Below are positions 1 to 11,891 of a stretch of 56,789 nt of DNA, in pieces (within the stretch, counting starts at the first letter, position 1; each line of letters starts with the position of its first letter). The stretch covers positions 1 to 56,789 of the forward strand of contig JAYMTA010000043.1 of assembly GCA_036897625.1 (NCBI GenBank), written 5' to 3'. The notes under the pieces are model-generated. The model was given only the letters and a program-made list of their open reading frames with translations, had not been told where the DNA came from and ran no database searches. This DNA is from Pelargonium cotyledonis. Lineage: Eukaryota > Streptophyta > Magnoliopsida > Geraniales > Geraniaceae. The position numbers and the translations under genes were made by a program.

Positions 1-200
1 ATGTTTGCTTCTCACAATACTCATCTAGGTTCATATGGGTGCGTATTTATACTCGAGAGCTGTTGGTTAGATGTGTAAAAATAGCCCTACTTTTACTAAC
101 CATCACATGTTTATGAATTGGCATTAGAAAAAGCAAACTATACACAACATCCTGTAAGCAGCTGCTATTTCTACATATTTAACGTCATAATCTTGAGTGA

Positions 201-208
201 ATATAAAG
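201..208 (+). promoter_or_regulatory. Probable TATA box of the RALF-like gene
   Basis: The sequence atataaag lies 46 bases before the ATG at 254, which would leave a very short leader of about 20 bases. Position and sequence fit a plant TATA box. No transcript evidence is available, so this is an inference. Confidence 0.4.
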
Positions 209-253
209 TTCCAAGATCATTAATGTTGATGATTTTGTTTGTGATAGGACAAA

Positions 254-517
254 ATGGGGAAGTTGGTGAAAATGAGCATGGTTTTTGCCCTAATGACATT
301 GATATTGGGAAGTAGTGAAGTTGAGGGAGGTGATGAGATAGACAAAGGAGCAATAGAAAAAGGAGGAATACCAGAGTGCAGCAAAGAACATCCTGAATTC
401 TGCAAACCAGAGGGAAAAGCTAACCCTTGGGAGAGAGGCTGCAAACCCGGTGACCAATGTCGCGGTGCTCCTACTCCCAGCCCCAGCGAAGCTCCCACTG
501 CGGTGATCAAAACTTAA
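254..517 (+). CDS. RALF-like small secreted cysteine-rich peptide precursor
   Basis: An intronless 87-residue precursor. Residues 1 to about 25 are a hydrophobic signal peptide (MVFALMTLIL core). The mature part is acidic, then carries four cysteines arranged IPEC, FC, ANPWERGC and QCRG. Spacing and the ANP-x-x-RGC signature match rapid alkalinization factor (RALF) peptides, which leave the cell and bind CrRLK1L-type receptor kinases such as FERONIA. It lacks the dibasic S1P cleavage site and the YISY receptor-binding motif of canonical RALFs, so it belongs with the divergent short, RALF-like group. The tail after the last cysteine is proline and serine rich (PTPSPSEAP), which is unusual. The ATG at 254 is the only start that gives a signal peptide. 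Family call is firm on motif grounds; which RALF it is cannot be said. Confidence 0.8.
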   Translation: MGKLVKMSMVFALMTLILGSSEVEGGDEIDKGAIEKGGIPECSKEHPEFCKPEGKANPWERGCKPGDQCRGAPTPSPSEAPTAVIKT

Positions 518-1203
518 TTATACCCTACGCAATCGATGATTTTAGTGCATTGTTATCATTACTATTATAGAAGTGAGATATTCAATGTGATTGATCGTTT
601 GTATATAACTCTCACGTGCATGCATGCGTGCGTGCGTGCGCGCTATTTTTGTATTCATCTAATACATTGAAAATGTAGGATCTGTTTTTAATCCTTGTTC
701 GATCTAAAGTAATTAAGATTCATCTATATAGTTGTTGGTATATGCGTGAAAACAGAACTTTCATCCACAATTTCTAGTCAAGAACATGAGAGATAAATAT
801 TTATTTGAAGAATGAATCTAAAAGACTCAATTTGGTCATTTAACATTTTTTTAACCTAAAATAGCTTCATTTATATAAATCTAATTTGGTCACTGAACTT
901 TTTCTTTTCTACGGGAAATGACCATTTTGGGCCAGATAACAGTTTGAGACCAAATTAGGTCGAAAAACGAAAGTTTATGGATTATTTTGGATAAAAAAAT
1001 ATTAAGCACCAAAATGAATCAAAAATCGAAAATTCATATACTAAATGGAGTCTTCTACCGTCCGGATCTATGATTTTAAATGTCATCACTTTATTCGTTT
1101 AACTGATCTAAGTTTATATAAGTCAACTGATATACATTATACTCAATTGTTATTACCCATTTAAACTTATTTTTGAACCACAAAATTATACTCAAACTTA
1201 TTA
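518..1203. other. Intergenic, AT-rich; possible decayed DNA transposon at about 825-1060
   Basis: No gene seen. A purine-pyrimidine alternating tract lies at 615-642. Around 828-1060 phrases of the type 'tttggtcactgaacttt' occur in both orientations, as in subterminal regions of common non-autonomous plant DNA elements. Boundaries cannot be fixed. Confidence 0.4.
615..642. repeat. Alternating purine-pyrimidine microsatellite
   Basis: About 28 bases of gcatgcatgcgtgcgtgcg type sequence just after the RALF-like gene. It is a simple repeat with Z-DNA-like composition. Confidence 0.7.
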
Positions 1204-1456
1204 CTCACTCCATCCCAAAATGAGTGTCGAGTTTTCATTTTTTGTAAAAATTAAGAATTACAAGATAATTTAATGTGTTTTCAATATAACCCCCACTTTC
1301 TCACCTACACCCAATGTGCAAGTATGCTCATGTGCATAAGTGATAAGGGTAATATGGGAAAAACAATAATATAATAACTTAAAAATAGAAACATAAACAC
1401 TCATTTTGAGACAAAAAATTTTGACAAACAAGGCACTCATTTTGGAACGGAGGGAG
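1204..1456. mobile_element. Stowaway-type MITE (Tc1/mariner family), 253 bp
   Basis: Terminal inverted repeats of about 23 bases (left ctcactccatcccaaaatg, right the complement of ctccctccgttccaaaatg) match at about 20 of 23 positions. The element is flanked by TA at 1202-1203 and 1457-1458, the expected target-site duplication. There is no coding capacity. Related copies lie at 28322 and 31047, and ends at 32656 and 43479. Confidence 0.85.
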
Positions 1457-1946
1457 TATATTATAAGTTTATGTAAGTTTATATAGGTCAACTGATGTAA
1501 GTCTTTCTAGTTCTCACAAAGACTAACCAAGAGTACGTATCGGTTTTCAATCTCTATATATCGTGTTTAAAGAAGATTATTCAAATATATGTGTCGACCT
1601 CTTTACTTATTATCGTAGTCAATAATAAATAACGAGCCCGACCTCCAATTCAAGTCGGACCTACAACTATCAATTTGACGTTTTTTTTATTAGTTTGATT
1701 GGTAATGTACTTAACTTTCAATGCGACACTTAACACAATCAGAATTCTTATCCACAATAAAGGTACCCCAAACCCTAAAATAAATGCTCTTATACATGCA
1801 GCCAAACACACCTCATATGTAGCTGTTTCTGCTGATCTTCTGGATTCTTCGTTGACTATATTCTAGCACTTGCGTAACCCATCCAAAAACCGCTTATATT
1901 AGCATATACTGGCACTTGACGCTAAAATGCGCCGCCTAGTATTGGA
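1457..1946. other. Upstream region of the WSS1B-type gene
   Basis: No gene seen. A telo-box-like aaaccctaaa lies near 1770, a motif common in promoters of plant housekeeping and cell-cycle genes. Its role here is unproven. Confidence 0.4.
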
Positions 1947-1954
1947 TATATAAG
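1947..1954 (+). promoter_or_regulatory. TATA box of the WSS1B-type gene
   Basis: The sequence tatataag lies about 120 bases before the donor of a non-coding first exon at 2073/2074. A transcription start near 1980 would give a leader of roughly 95 bases rich in GA repeats, then a 1.04 kb intron (2074-3117) before the coding start. Confidence 0.5.
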
Positions 1955-3123
1955 AAACCACGAAATTAGCCAATTTTTATTTTCGCTACATTTTTCTCGA
2001 TATTTTCGTACCAAACAATCTTCAGAATATTCTTTGGGAAAGGGAGAGAGAGAGTACCATTGCAGCACCAGAGGTAAATTCTCTATCTGGGTTCTTCAAA
2101 AATCGAAACTTTCTTCACAATTTCAAAGATTCAGGTGTTAGTTTGATTGGGGAAATGTTTCTGTGAACAATTTGGATTGTGATTGACAGTTTTGGGTGAA
2201 ATATTCTACATTTTCTTTCATTTTTGATGGCATTTTGTATTGTGGAGTTAAATGGAATTTGATAATGATTTTCTGATAGAACTTAGCTGACTTTTTACTT
2301 TGAATTTGATGGGTTGTTGTTAAGAGCTGATGGGCATGACTGGTTGCTAGTAAAGTTCAAATATTTATGTCGGATTTTGCTGGTTTGGAGATAATTTTGT
2401 CATGGAATTGGGAATTTGAGTGCTGGAGAGGATAATAAGTCTCAACCTGCTCTTAGCTTTTCAATGGACAATTTGATTCAGTTAAGTTTAAGCTTCTTTT
2501 TAGGTGTCCCTATTTGTTAGATTGATTAAATGTCTATTTGCAAGATAACACATTTTGATATGAATGTGCACGTACATGTCCGTGGTACGAGGTTTATGAG
2601 TGAATGGATTATTATCTGTAGAAGGAGTTCAATTTATGGAACTTAGAAAACAATGGCTGGGGCTCGTGAACTTAGGTCAGTGATGCGATGATTGAAGATT
2701 TATCTATATTATGTTCAGACACAAACCCCTACCCAAGCATCCACAATGATCATTTGACATAGGTCTTTCTTCCGTGGAAACTACACTTGTTCTGTAGGAA
2801 GACATGGAAAGACAAAAATTTGCTTCCTAATAGCTAGTGGGTCTTCCATGGCCTTACCTTAGAAGTTAGTGAAAAGCTCTCAAGTTCCCATTAATGCATG
2901 TCTCGTGAGAATGGGTGCCTTGACAGTTAATTGGAAACACCATGCTATCACTTATTCCATTGAAAAACAGAGTACACCACATGCCCACTTTTCATCATAG
3001 AACACAACTAATTGTTATGAATATTGAGTGGGGATTGTATATGTATAGGGTTTTAGCTTCAAAATACTTGCTTGTACGTAGTTAGAAATTTCTCTCTTAC
3101 TTCCTTGTTACTTGCAGGACAAC

Positions 3124-6100
3124 ATGCGAGAGTCACTGAGCATCCTCAACATCACAGTTTTATGGAGGGGGAAGAAACTTATTGTTGAAATGAATTCAAA
3201 TGCTTCTGTCAAGGAGCTTGGGTATGAACTGCAGAAACTAAGCAATGTTAAAGCAGATACTATGCGTCTTATTATTCCACAATTTTCCAGCAAAAGCTCA
3301 AAGTTGTTGTATCCCTTTTCTGATGAACATGCTTCCTTAGCTTTGTCAGATATTTCCATTTCAGAGGTAATTGTTGCTTCTTTGTTGTTTATATGATTAA
3401 TGTAGTTTCTGAATAATGGGGACACTGTCCTGTTGCACTTGATATATTGAAGAAATTTTGTTTCATTGCCTTTTATGGTGTAATCATCATAGATTTATGG
3501 AACATTTATAGTGTTCTGTGAAGTGATTGTCCTGAACTGAATTACTCGCTTTGTGCATTTCAATGAAATATGAAGCAATGTTCTTAACCTTTTTGCATTT
3601 TATAAAGTAATGATTAAGGATTGTCCTTTTGTTCAACGTCAGGGGAAGTCTATCAGAATGATGGGGGTATCTGAAGATGAGGTTGACGAAGTTCTACAAA
3701 TTGCAAAGGCAGACCAAAGAATAGCTGGATTTGATGAAGAGGAAAAAAGGATGAGACAGCGGAAAATGAGTCGGCCACAGGCTTCACTGAAGCTCCCGCA
3801 AGGAAATTATATCTTTTGTGATTTCCGCACTCTTCAAATTCCAGGATTGGAGGTATTATTAAATTATCTAATCACTATACCGCATATTGGGGAACATGAA
3901 AATTGCATTTGTGCTTCTGAGAACATTCTTCAACTGAATCCTGATTATTGCTTGACTTTGTTAATGCAGTTAAACCCTCCACCTTCGGAGGCGTTGAGAA
4001 GGATGCATATGCTTGCTGCAGATCCTGGAATTGTTGCTATCATGAACAAGGTTCTATTTGTTGCTTTACATTTCTAACATTTGTAATTTGAGAATCTAAA
4101 CCGAGTTTTATTGTTATGTCTTTTCTAATAAATTGCACTCTTTTTCATTAAAGCATCGTTGGCGTGTCGGTATTATGACCGAAATGGCACCAGTTGGTTA
4201 TGTCGGTGTTAGTCCTAAATGCCTTCTTGGTTTTAACAAGGTAAGGGCTATCATAGTGTAACTATACATATTGATGACACTAGACCATTTCACTCAACTT
4301 TCCATCTTTGCCCTTGCAGAACCAAGGTGAGGAAATATCTTTGCGTCTTCGAACAGATGATCTCCAAGGTTTCAGGAAGTATGAAAGCATAAAAAAAACT
4401 CTTCTTCACGAACTCGTAAGCCTTTCTTTTGATTAGCTTTTCAGTTTGTGCGCATGTTCAAGTATTCTTGCTAAGTTTTCATGTATATACATTGATGTGA
4501 GATTACTAAATTAGTAAATGATCATTTGAGAACTTATTGCTTTGTTATGCTTGTCAGGCACATATGGTGTTCTCCGAACATGATGCCAACTTTTTCGCTC
4601 TAGACAGTCAGGTATAGTCGTATAGATGCGTTGGCATTTAGTGTTTGTGCTTGCTTGTGTCTATCTTGTGGGTGTAGGTTTAGGTTCACTGTTATTTTTC
4701 AAATGATCTGCCCATGTCCTGATTTAGAATTCTTTGGGCAGCTGAATCGGGAAGCTGCCAGTTTAGATTGGACAAAATCAAAAGGCCACACCTTGAGTGG
4801 TGTGAGACACTCGGAACGTTATGAAGAGGAGTTTGACGTTGAAGACAGCAATAGTTTTTCTCATAAGCTTGGGGGAAGCACATCAGATCAGTTGGCAAGT
4901 GCTCGTGCATCCTCCGTGGCTGCTGCTTATAACCGCTTAGCTAGTAGATTCCGAGAAGAACCAGACATGGATGATTCTAGCGTTTTTGTGGACAATGAAT
5001 CAGGTCCCTTGGATTCTGCAGGTGAAGAAATTTTGAACATTCAGAGCCCAAAGAAAGATCAATGCATGCATGATCGTGAACCTGATCCAGATGACTGCTC
5101 TGGTGAACATAAAAAGTTTGACCGTGAAGCCGATGATTTGTCAACAACTAATGTGAAGATAGTGGGTACTAAGACACACAAAGAACCTGACCCAGATGAT
5201 TCTGAGTACAATGTTTCAGATGAACTTGACCGTGGTTACTCTCAAACAATGGATATTTCGGATTGCAGGATTCAGCCTAGGGAGACCATGGATGAACCTG
5301 ATCCAGATGAATTAGACGCAATGACAAACAAATTGAGTTGCGGAGACATCGGACCGGAGGATCACGACTCTATGGTAACTGAATCAGAAGGAAATCAAGC
5401 CCATCTAAGCAAGGGTTATTCGGAGACTGATCCCGACGAATCTCATGTGAACGGAGTAATACAAGCAGAGCCTGATCCTGATGACAGTTTGGCGCCGCCA
5501 GTGGGAATGTCTGGACTTCAAAGTTATGAGCCTGATCCAGACGATCGAGAGTTGCAAAGAATTCAAGATCCTGTATCTATTGTCTGTAGTCGTCTGCAAA
5601 AGGCTATTGAGATGCTGCGATCTGAAGTTGATCCCATGGAGGCTACCAGAGTCCTTGAAGTTCTTTTGAAGATAATAAGGTACATTCACTTAACATGTTC
5701 AATGTTTAAAACCCTCGTAAAAGAACATATATGCTTGCACTCAATTGCGTGGTTTGAAGTGCAGATCATTGGTTACTGTAATTAAACTATGTCTATTCAT
5801 GTCTTGTTTTAATAGAAGTTGAGTTTTCTTTATTTCATTGCAGGAATGTGATAGAACACCCCAATGAGATGAAATTTAAAAGGTTACGCAAGGTAAATTC
5901 ATTGTTTTTCCATGTAATATTTTTTATGGAAGATTTTGCTTGATTTACCTCACTATTTATTTTATTAATTGATGTTAATTGGTAACTGCAGGCTAATCCA
6001 GCATTCCAGAGGAATGTTGCAAATTATAGAGGTATGCATTTTTGTTTTAATAACTGCATGTCATGAGTGGTTCTGTTTCACAGCAAATGTGACCTGTAAT

Positions 6101-6827
6101 ACGGAAAAAGCATATTGTGATATATTGAGACCTATGTATTGATACTGCACATAATCACATCGGGTAAAGTTAATTAGAAAGGTAAAAGAAGTAGAGCGTT
6201 TTCTCGATTATATTAAGGTAGCGTTTGTATTAAACAAATGGGAATGAAAATGAGATCCCCGCTCCAAAACCATTCTCTTGAACAAAATTTATAATCCAAA
6301 CGCTACCTAAATCCCTCTAGTCACTGCTAATCTGACCTGGTGAGCAATGTACAATTGACATGGTGGTGAACTCAGTAATGAATTGTAGATTGCTTCCAAG
6401 AAACAAATCGAAGTCAGCCATATTAGAAACTTAATTCACTGGATATAGGGTATAGTTGCATACATAAATGTCATTTCCCATACCTCATAATGTATATAGT
6501 CTTGTGTATTGGGCCGTCCTTTTTCCTCTTATTTGGATTATCATTGTAGTATCAACAACATGGGAAAGTTAATCCAACCCGCATCCTTATTACTCAAGCT
6601 ATAGCATACTCTGGTCACTAATGGGATTTGCTTTGTTTTCCAAACTAATTCGTGCATGTTTTTTCATTCTTGCAGCCGCCATGGAAATTCTCTTCGTGAT
6701 TGGTTTCTACGAGGACATGGTGAGGGAAGAAAGTGGGAAGGAAGAAACTTATCTTGTGCTGAAGCGCAACGATCCGGGTTTGCTGTGGCTTGTCAAATCC
6801 TCTCTTGAAACATGCATTGCTTACTAA
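3124..6827 (+). CDS. WSS1B: UBL-WLM-PUB domain zinc metalloprotease (Wss1/SPRTN-like, DNA-protein crosslink repair)
   Basis: Coding exons: 3124-3366, 3643-3852, 3970-4050, 4154-4240, 4320-4415, 4558-4611, 4742-5679, 5844-5892, 5992-6031, 6676-6827. All junctions are GT-AG and in phase, giving 649 residues. A non-coding exon ends at 2073. Residues 1-80 form a ubiquitin-like fold. The WLM protease domain follows, with zinc site HELAH at 237-241 (split by an intron) plus His247. Residues 330-526 are an acidic linker with seven EPDPDD-type motifs. Residues about 535-640 are a PUB domain, which in other proteins binds p97/CDC48. The domain order matches the Arabidopsis protein I know as WSS1B; WLM proteases cleave proteins crosslinked to DNA. 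It is complete, with all metal ligands present. Polyadenylation signal at 6959. Domain calls are firm; the repair role is from family knowledge. Confidence 0.9.
6217..6307. mobile_element. Tourist-like MITE (PIF/Harbinger), 91 bp, in the last intron of WSS1B
   Basis: Perfect 11-base terminal inverted repeats (ggtagcgtttg and caaacgctacc) are flanked by TAA on both sides (6214-6216 and 6308-6310). The 3-base TWA target duplication is diagnostic of PIF/Harbinger elements. It sits wholly within intron 6032-6675 and does not touch the splice sites. Confidence 0.8.
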
Positions 6828-6958
6828 TGCATTGTGTTGAAAGATCTACCAAATTGAGGAAGTAAATGTGTGAAATATATAGTGGCATTGTGTCCTTAAC
6901 ATATACTTGTAAAATTGCATATTTGGTGATGAACATTCCTATACATTATTTTCAAGTA

Positions 6959-6964
6959 AATAAA
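6959..6964 (+). terminator. Polyadenylation signal of the WSS1B-type gene
   Basis: A canonical AATAAA occurs 132 bases after the stop codon. The converging IBR5 gene ends at 7295, so the two 3' ends are close. Confidence 0.5.
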
Positions 6965-7294
6965 GAAATGTCTATAACAATCACACAAGAAATAGTTTAA
7001 TAATTTTTGTTCACATCACCAAAATGAGTGCATGTGAGATAATATCAAAACTTTCATCCTAAAAGATGAGTAGCATTGCAAAATATATTGGTAACTTGTA
7101 TAGAACTGAATAATGTGTAAACATATAGTAACATTACAAGAATATTTGCTTTCACCAACAAAAGCATTATACCCAAGAAATTCAAGCTCCCTTCTTTACA
7201 CCAAATTTCAGATAAGAACACAAAAACTTAGTCAAGATTCAAACTTCTCACTAAACATCGGTCTCAGACATCACCAAAGCAAGGAGGTTTCAAA

Positions 7295-10200
7295 TCAAGA
7301 ACTATCCATTTGAAAATCATTGCCATTTGGATTTGTCGGGTTGGTTGGAGCAGCTCCAAATGTGAACTCATGGGGAGGAACCTCTAGGGGAGGAGAGGCA
7401 AATATTGAGGGAGTGCCGATATTGTTGAAAACTGGGATGGGCGCTGGATTGTTGTTCTTCGGGAAGCCAAAGCTAAAAGCTGTTCCAGCAGGAGGGAAAG
7501 CTGGCAATGTAGGATTGCTACTTTCATTTGACCCAAATAACTTCCGCTCGTACTCTTGCAACTGCTCGTATACAGCTAAAATTCATGAAAACAGACAAAC
7601 CCGACACGGTGTAAAAATATATACATATATAAGCGTAATAACAAACATGAAGTGGATTGCATGGAGAAAAGGACAAGTGTGCATATATTAGAAGAAGAGG
7701 TTACGTATGTAAAACGATGTTCTCCCCGGGAATTAAGATTCATATGTTCTCATACAAAAACATCTGTGCAGTTTGATGTTTCTTACTATCGTTTTGCAAG
7801 TGGTATGCTTCAAAACCTAATATGTACCTGGACTTAGTTCTACAGATGGTCTCCGATCCTTCACCCACTTATAACTCTGCAGAAGTCTCCATCCTTTGCA
7901 CTTCATCAAGTATGATATAACAATAGCCGGCGATCTGTTAGTAATAACAAAACTTAGTTACAAGGAACAACATGAAAAGAAATCCGGATGATTTTGTATA
8001 ACAAAAAAGTTCAAGTGGCCTTTTGGTCAGTTGTTGCGTACACCATAATGAACAACAGGATCACGTGCAATCAGGCTTGGCATGTCATGCCCGTTTTGGT
8101 ATATTCTCACATCAATTTTTGTGCGTTTTTATGGGCAAAGGGTACTTTCTCTTTGAACAAAAAGGAGAAAAAAAAAACAATTCACAGTGATCATTCACCT
8201 ATTTTTCCCGGACATGCAGTGCACCAGAACACGAGCCTTGTCCCTTTCACATTGCTCTGAAAAAACAAGACAAGTTGCATAACACTGTGTTCAGTGAGAA
8301 TTTTCCACCAAATAATTTGTGATATCAATTGAAAACATTCGAGCCAGTTCAGTAAAATTGATGAAGTGCAAAAATAATTAGCGCAGTACTATGGAAGGCC
8401 AATACAAACCCACATTTATGCTATCATGAAATCAAGTTATGCTGTCATGACAATTAAGATCTCACATTAAGTATCTAATGAATAATCACTCAAAACATTC
8501 GTGCACAAGCATCTAGAAATCAAACCAAAATAATCAAGTAAACTAATGTATATCAATTCACAATGATTGGCATAGAGAAAAACACACCTAAAAATTGAAT
8601 TGCATCGTCAAATGGCAAAATTTTGTCGTCTTGGAGGCAATGGTAGGTAAACGAGTTCTTGTACAGGTTTTGGCAAGCAGGAACTGTCTGAAAAAGAGGC
8701 AAAATAAGCATACAAGACATGTCAGTACATTGAACTAAGCCAACGAAAGCACAAATTAATATGATCAAATGAAAGAAACTGATAACAGATAATGGTTCAG
8801 CCTAATATAGTCAAAGGAACTAACAGATGCAAGAACTCTTTCTCACCAATACATGAGACTCTCTCTCTCTCTCTCTCTCTCTCTCTGGGAGAACTGTTCA
8901 GTCTCCATTCTCATTCCCATACACTTCTCATCCCCATGACCATGAGTCTGATGTTTCACCCCAATAAAGGAACTAACAGATGCAAATACTCTTTCTCACC
9001 AATACATGACTCTCTCTCTCTCTCTCTCTCTTCCTAGTAACAAATCCACTGAATGGGAGCACTGTTTAGTCTCCATTCTCATTCCCGTACACTTATAATT
9101 CCCAGCTCTCTTCCTAGTAACAAATCCACTGAATGGGAGCACCGTTTAGTCTCCATTCTCATTCCCGTACACTTATAATTCCCATGAGCCTGGTCTTTAT
9201 CATCTCGGTAACAAAGTGTGTACACCAAGAGCGTCCTCATTCTCAGCAACACGACCGACTAGCCTGATCAAGCACCAACTCAGACTCCCATGTACCAACA
9301 GAAGATGTATTGGAACTAACTAGTAAAAGCCTAAAAGGTCTAGAGTATAAGCTATCTTAGAAACCTATTAACTCCAGGTATAGATCTATAAACAATGCCT
9401 GGTTAGGAAAAAAATAAAAACAGTCACTATGGTGTTATAGAATGTCAACTAATGAACTGAGTACACATTGATATGATCATGTAGTCAGAAAAAGGTAAAG
9501 AATTAATATATCAAAATTTACTGCAATCACTTGAAGTTGTCTAATGGATGAGATGGGACAGATATTTGAAATCATTATCTAACAAATAACACACACACAC
9601 GCACACACATGCGCAGCCTCAAGTTACCCTAACCCTACCCTTCAGAATAAGAGACTAAAGCATCCAAAGACCCTAAAACTTTAGCTTGGAACTTGCAATC
9701 TGCACTCTTGCTTGTCAAATCAATTGTATTTATGGCGCTCAAGACTCCATTAGTCTAACTAATCTGCTTCCATCACATCCTCTAGTGATGCTAGTTTTTA
9801 GCCACCAAGACTATCTCATTACATAACACAACACAACAGTACAAACCTATGTACAGATTCATTCACTCAAAATATTCCAAAAGTACTTGGCCACTCGACG
9901 TGTACCGGTAATGACCTTATTTGATACACCAGTGATAGCATTCAACTTCTGGCACATCATCATTCCAACCACTCATGAATTCAAAGTGCCCAATTTCAAA
10001 AACACCACCAACAAAGAAACATCATTAAAAAATACCTCTTGTGAACATCTAAGTCAATTATATCCTAAAACCAATCATATTCGAAAGCACATCCTCGAAC
10101 CCTTCAGTGGACCAACTGTCAACTGATATCCAATCACCAATATGTAGCAATAAAATACATCACAGACTGCACTTAATTACTATATAGATCATGCCACAAA

Positions 10201-10585
10201 CCACATAGCTCATCAACTAGACTGATCCATAGAGGTCTCAAAACAATCAACCAATACAAGACACTAAAGACTTTCAATAGTAGCACAAACTCAATCTCAA
10301 AAACCAATCAGCTCAACGCAATCACAGTGAAACAATATGGAGACTCACATTGAGAACCCGAGAGATGCCCTGAGTCTTGAGCAACTCGGAGCGGGAAGCG
10401 TTGTCGTAGCTGCCCAAGTAGAGAAACTCCGGCAAGATCTCCGACGGGAAGGCACTGACCTGAAGCGAAGCTTTCTCCGACGACACCGGAACCCGGTGGC
10501 CGCAAATCCCGCAGACCTCGCCTTCCTCGTACTTGTGATAGTGCCCACAAACGCCACAAGGGTTCTCTCGCTCCCTCTTCCTCAT
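7295..10585 (-). CDS. IBR5: Dual-specificity protein phosphatase IBR5 (auxin/ABA signalling)
   Basis: Exons in gene order (complement): 10349-10585, 8588-8687, 8199-8256, 7828-7934, 7295-7575; all GT-AG, in phase, 260 residues. The N-terminus MRKRERENPC begins a Cys4 zinc-binding-like pair (C10, C13, C25, C28). The phosphatase core follows, with signature HCMSGKNR; catalytic Cys126 and Arg132 are both present and are split by an intron. The C-terminal 80 residues are low-complexity with FGFP and FTFGA motifs and end in MDSS. Sequence and length match Arabidopsis IBR5 (INDOLE-3-BUTYRIC ACID RESPONSE 5), which dephosphorylates MPK12 and modulates auxin and abscisic acid responses. The first intron is 1.66 kb and holds a tandemly duplicated CT-rich block. 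The start is the first ATG of the conserved N-terminus. Identity is very secure. Confidence 0.95.
8811..9184. repeat. Tandem duplication with (CT)n microsatellites in IBR5 intron 1
   Basis: A block reading aactaacagatgcaa then (CT)n then a unit with 'ctccattctcattccc' occurs twice, at about 8811-8937 and 8962-9100. Inside the second block an 80-base unit starting ttcctagtaacaaatcc is repeated directly (9031-9110 and 9111-9184) with few differences. An AC-rich simple repeat at 9588-9610 and a short accctaaccctaccc stretch near 9626 follow. Confidence 0.85.
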
Positions 10586-10830
10586 AGTCCGATGAGACCA
10601 ACAATCTCGCGCAGACCCAGATGATGAAAAGTGATCTAAATCGCAGAACAACGAAGACCCAGATCGATAAAGAGCCCACAAAGGCTCGACGAGTATAGAA
10701 TTGTAGGTCAAAATCGAGACTTTGAGAGATATAGAGGTGTTGCGGTGAAGCTGTGCTATGATCAGAATGCGTGACTGGATGCTTCTTTGGAATTAGATTT
10801 GTTTGGTACATTTATAGATATTATTTATTT

Positions 10831-10840
10831 ATTTATATAG
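10831..10840 (-). promoter_or_regulatory. TATA box of IBR5
   Basis: On the minus strand the sequence ctatataaat lies about 245 bases before the IBR5 ATG, giving a leader of roughly 215 bases. This is the best TATA match upstream of the gene. Confidence 0.45.
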
Positions 10841-10905
10841 ATCCATGTATAAATCATTCATTGCTTAATTATTCAAATGCAAGACGGTCACTAATTTCTC
10901 TTTTG

Positions 10906-10937
<32 letters not shown>

Positions 10938-11780
10938 GGATTCGAATTAGAAAAGTCTAATTTGAACTAGATTTGAAAAAAATGCATATTTCGGTTTTTA
11001 TTTTTCATGTAGTTTAATGTCGTAAGAATTTAGATCGTGTTTCACATGTCAGGTTTATATTGTAAGGTCTAGTGACAAGACATAGTTGCATGTTTGATAT
11101 TAAGATAGTAAGTTAATACTATTAGATTGTAGCATTAACTAATCTTGTCTTTACCGGTCTTCTTTCGTTTGTTGTCGTATCATCTCATCTTTTTCATTCA
11201 CAATTTCACATCTATCATTTAACTCGATAACGTTAAAGATCACTAGAAAGTGTGAGAAAATAATATAACATTTATCAATTGCAGTCCTCCTCATCTATTG
11301 TAGAGTTAACAATTTGAACAATAACTCATAGCTAACAAAAATTCGATATGGCTTCAAGTTGACAAAATCAAAATCGACCAACTGAAGTTGATTTGGGCTA
11401 GATTTATCTTGTAAGCATTTCAGGTAAAATAAAATCGGGCATATCCTAACAAATCTTCGACCCCATAATCCAAACACGATTGATGTCATTTCGGGTCGAT
11501 TTGGGTAATGTTTTGACCAACCCGAATTCGAAGAAACACTAATACCTAAGATTGCCGCCTCTAAATTTTTGTTTAGATAAATTTAATACAAACACTAATC
11601 TTCAAAACAATTGCTAAGCATGTCATATTTGAAGAACGCACTATGCATTAAATATTTAACATTAATTAATTGCTCTAACTCTTGGTATTTCTCTGGGAAA
11701 AAAAAAAAAAAAAACCTTTGATATGCTATGAACAATGAAAGCAACTCTCTGAAACCATTGCTGACCACGAAACCCTCAAC
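10841..11780. other. Intergenic region between divergent IBR5 and the orphan gene
   Basis: No gene seen. It holds a TG tract followed by a long T run at 10910-10937 and an A run at 11698-11715. The two genes on either side are transcribed away from each other, so regulatory DNA for both probably lies here. Confidence 0.4.
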
Positions 11781-11787
11781 TATAAAA
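11781..11787 (+). promoter_or_regulatory. TATA box and telo-box leader of the low-complexity gene
   Basis: Sequence tataaaa lies 111 bases before the ATG at 11892. Downstream, at 11834-11842, aaaccctaa (telo-box) is followed by a CT-rich tract in the probable leader. This is a combination typical of plant housekeeping genes. Confidence 0.5.
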
Positions 11788-11891
11788 TCCATGGCAGTGA
11801 CAGTGAAGCTGGTTAGTAACTCTCTGGAACCAAAACCCTAACCTCTCTCTCTCTAAAGTCTAAACCCTTTTGGTTTCCAATTTCTGTGACA

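Noticed and set aside
7320-7691. 123-residue plus-strand frame over the IBR5 3' end
   Set aside because: It is the antisense of the Pro/Gly-rich IBR5 C-terminal exon and runs into an intron.
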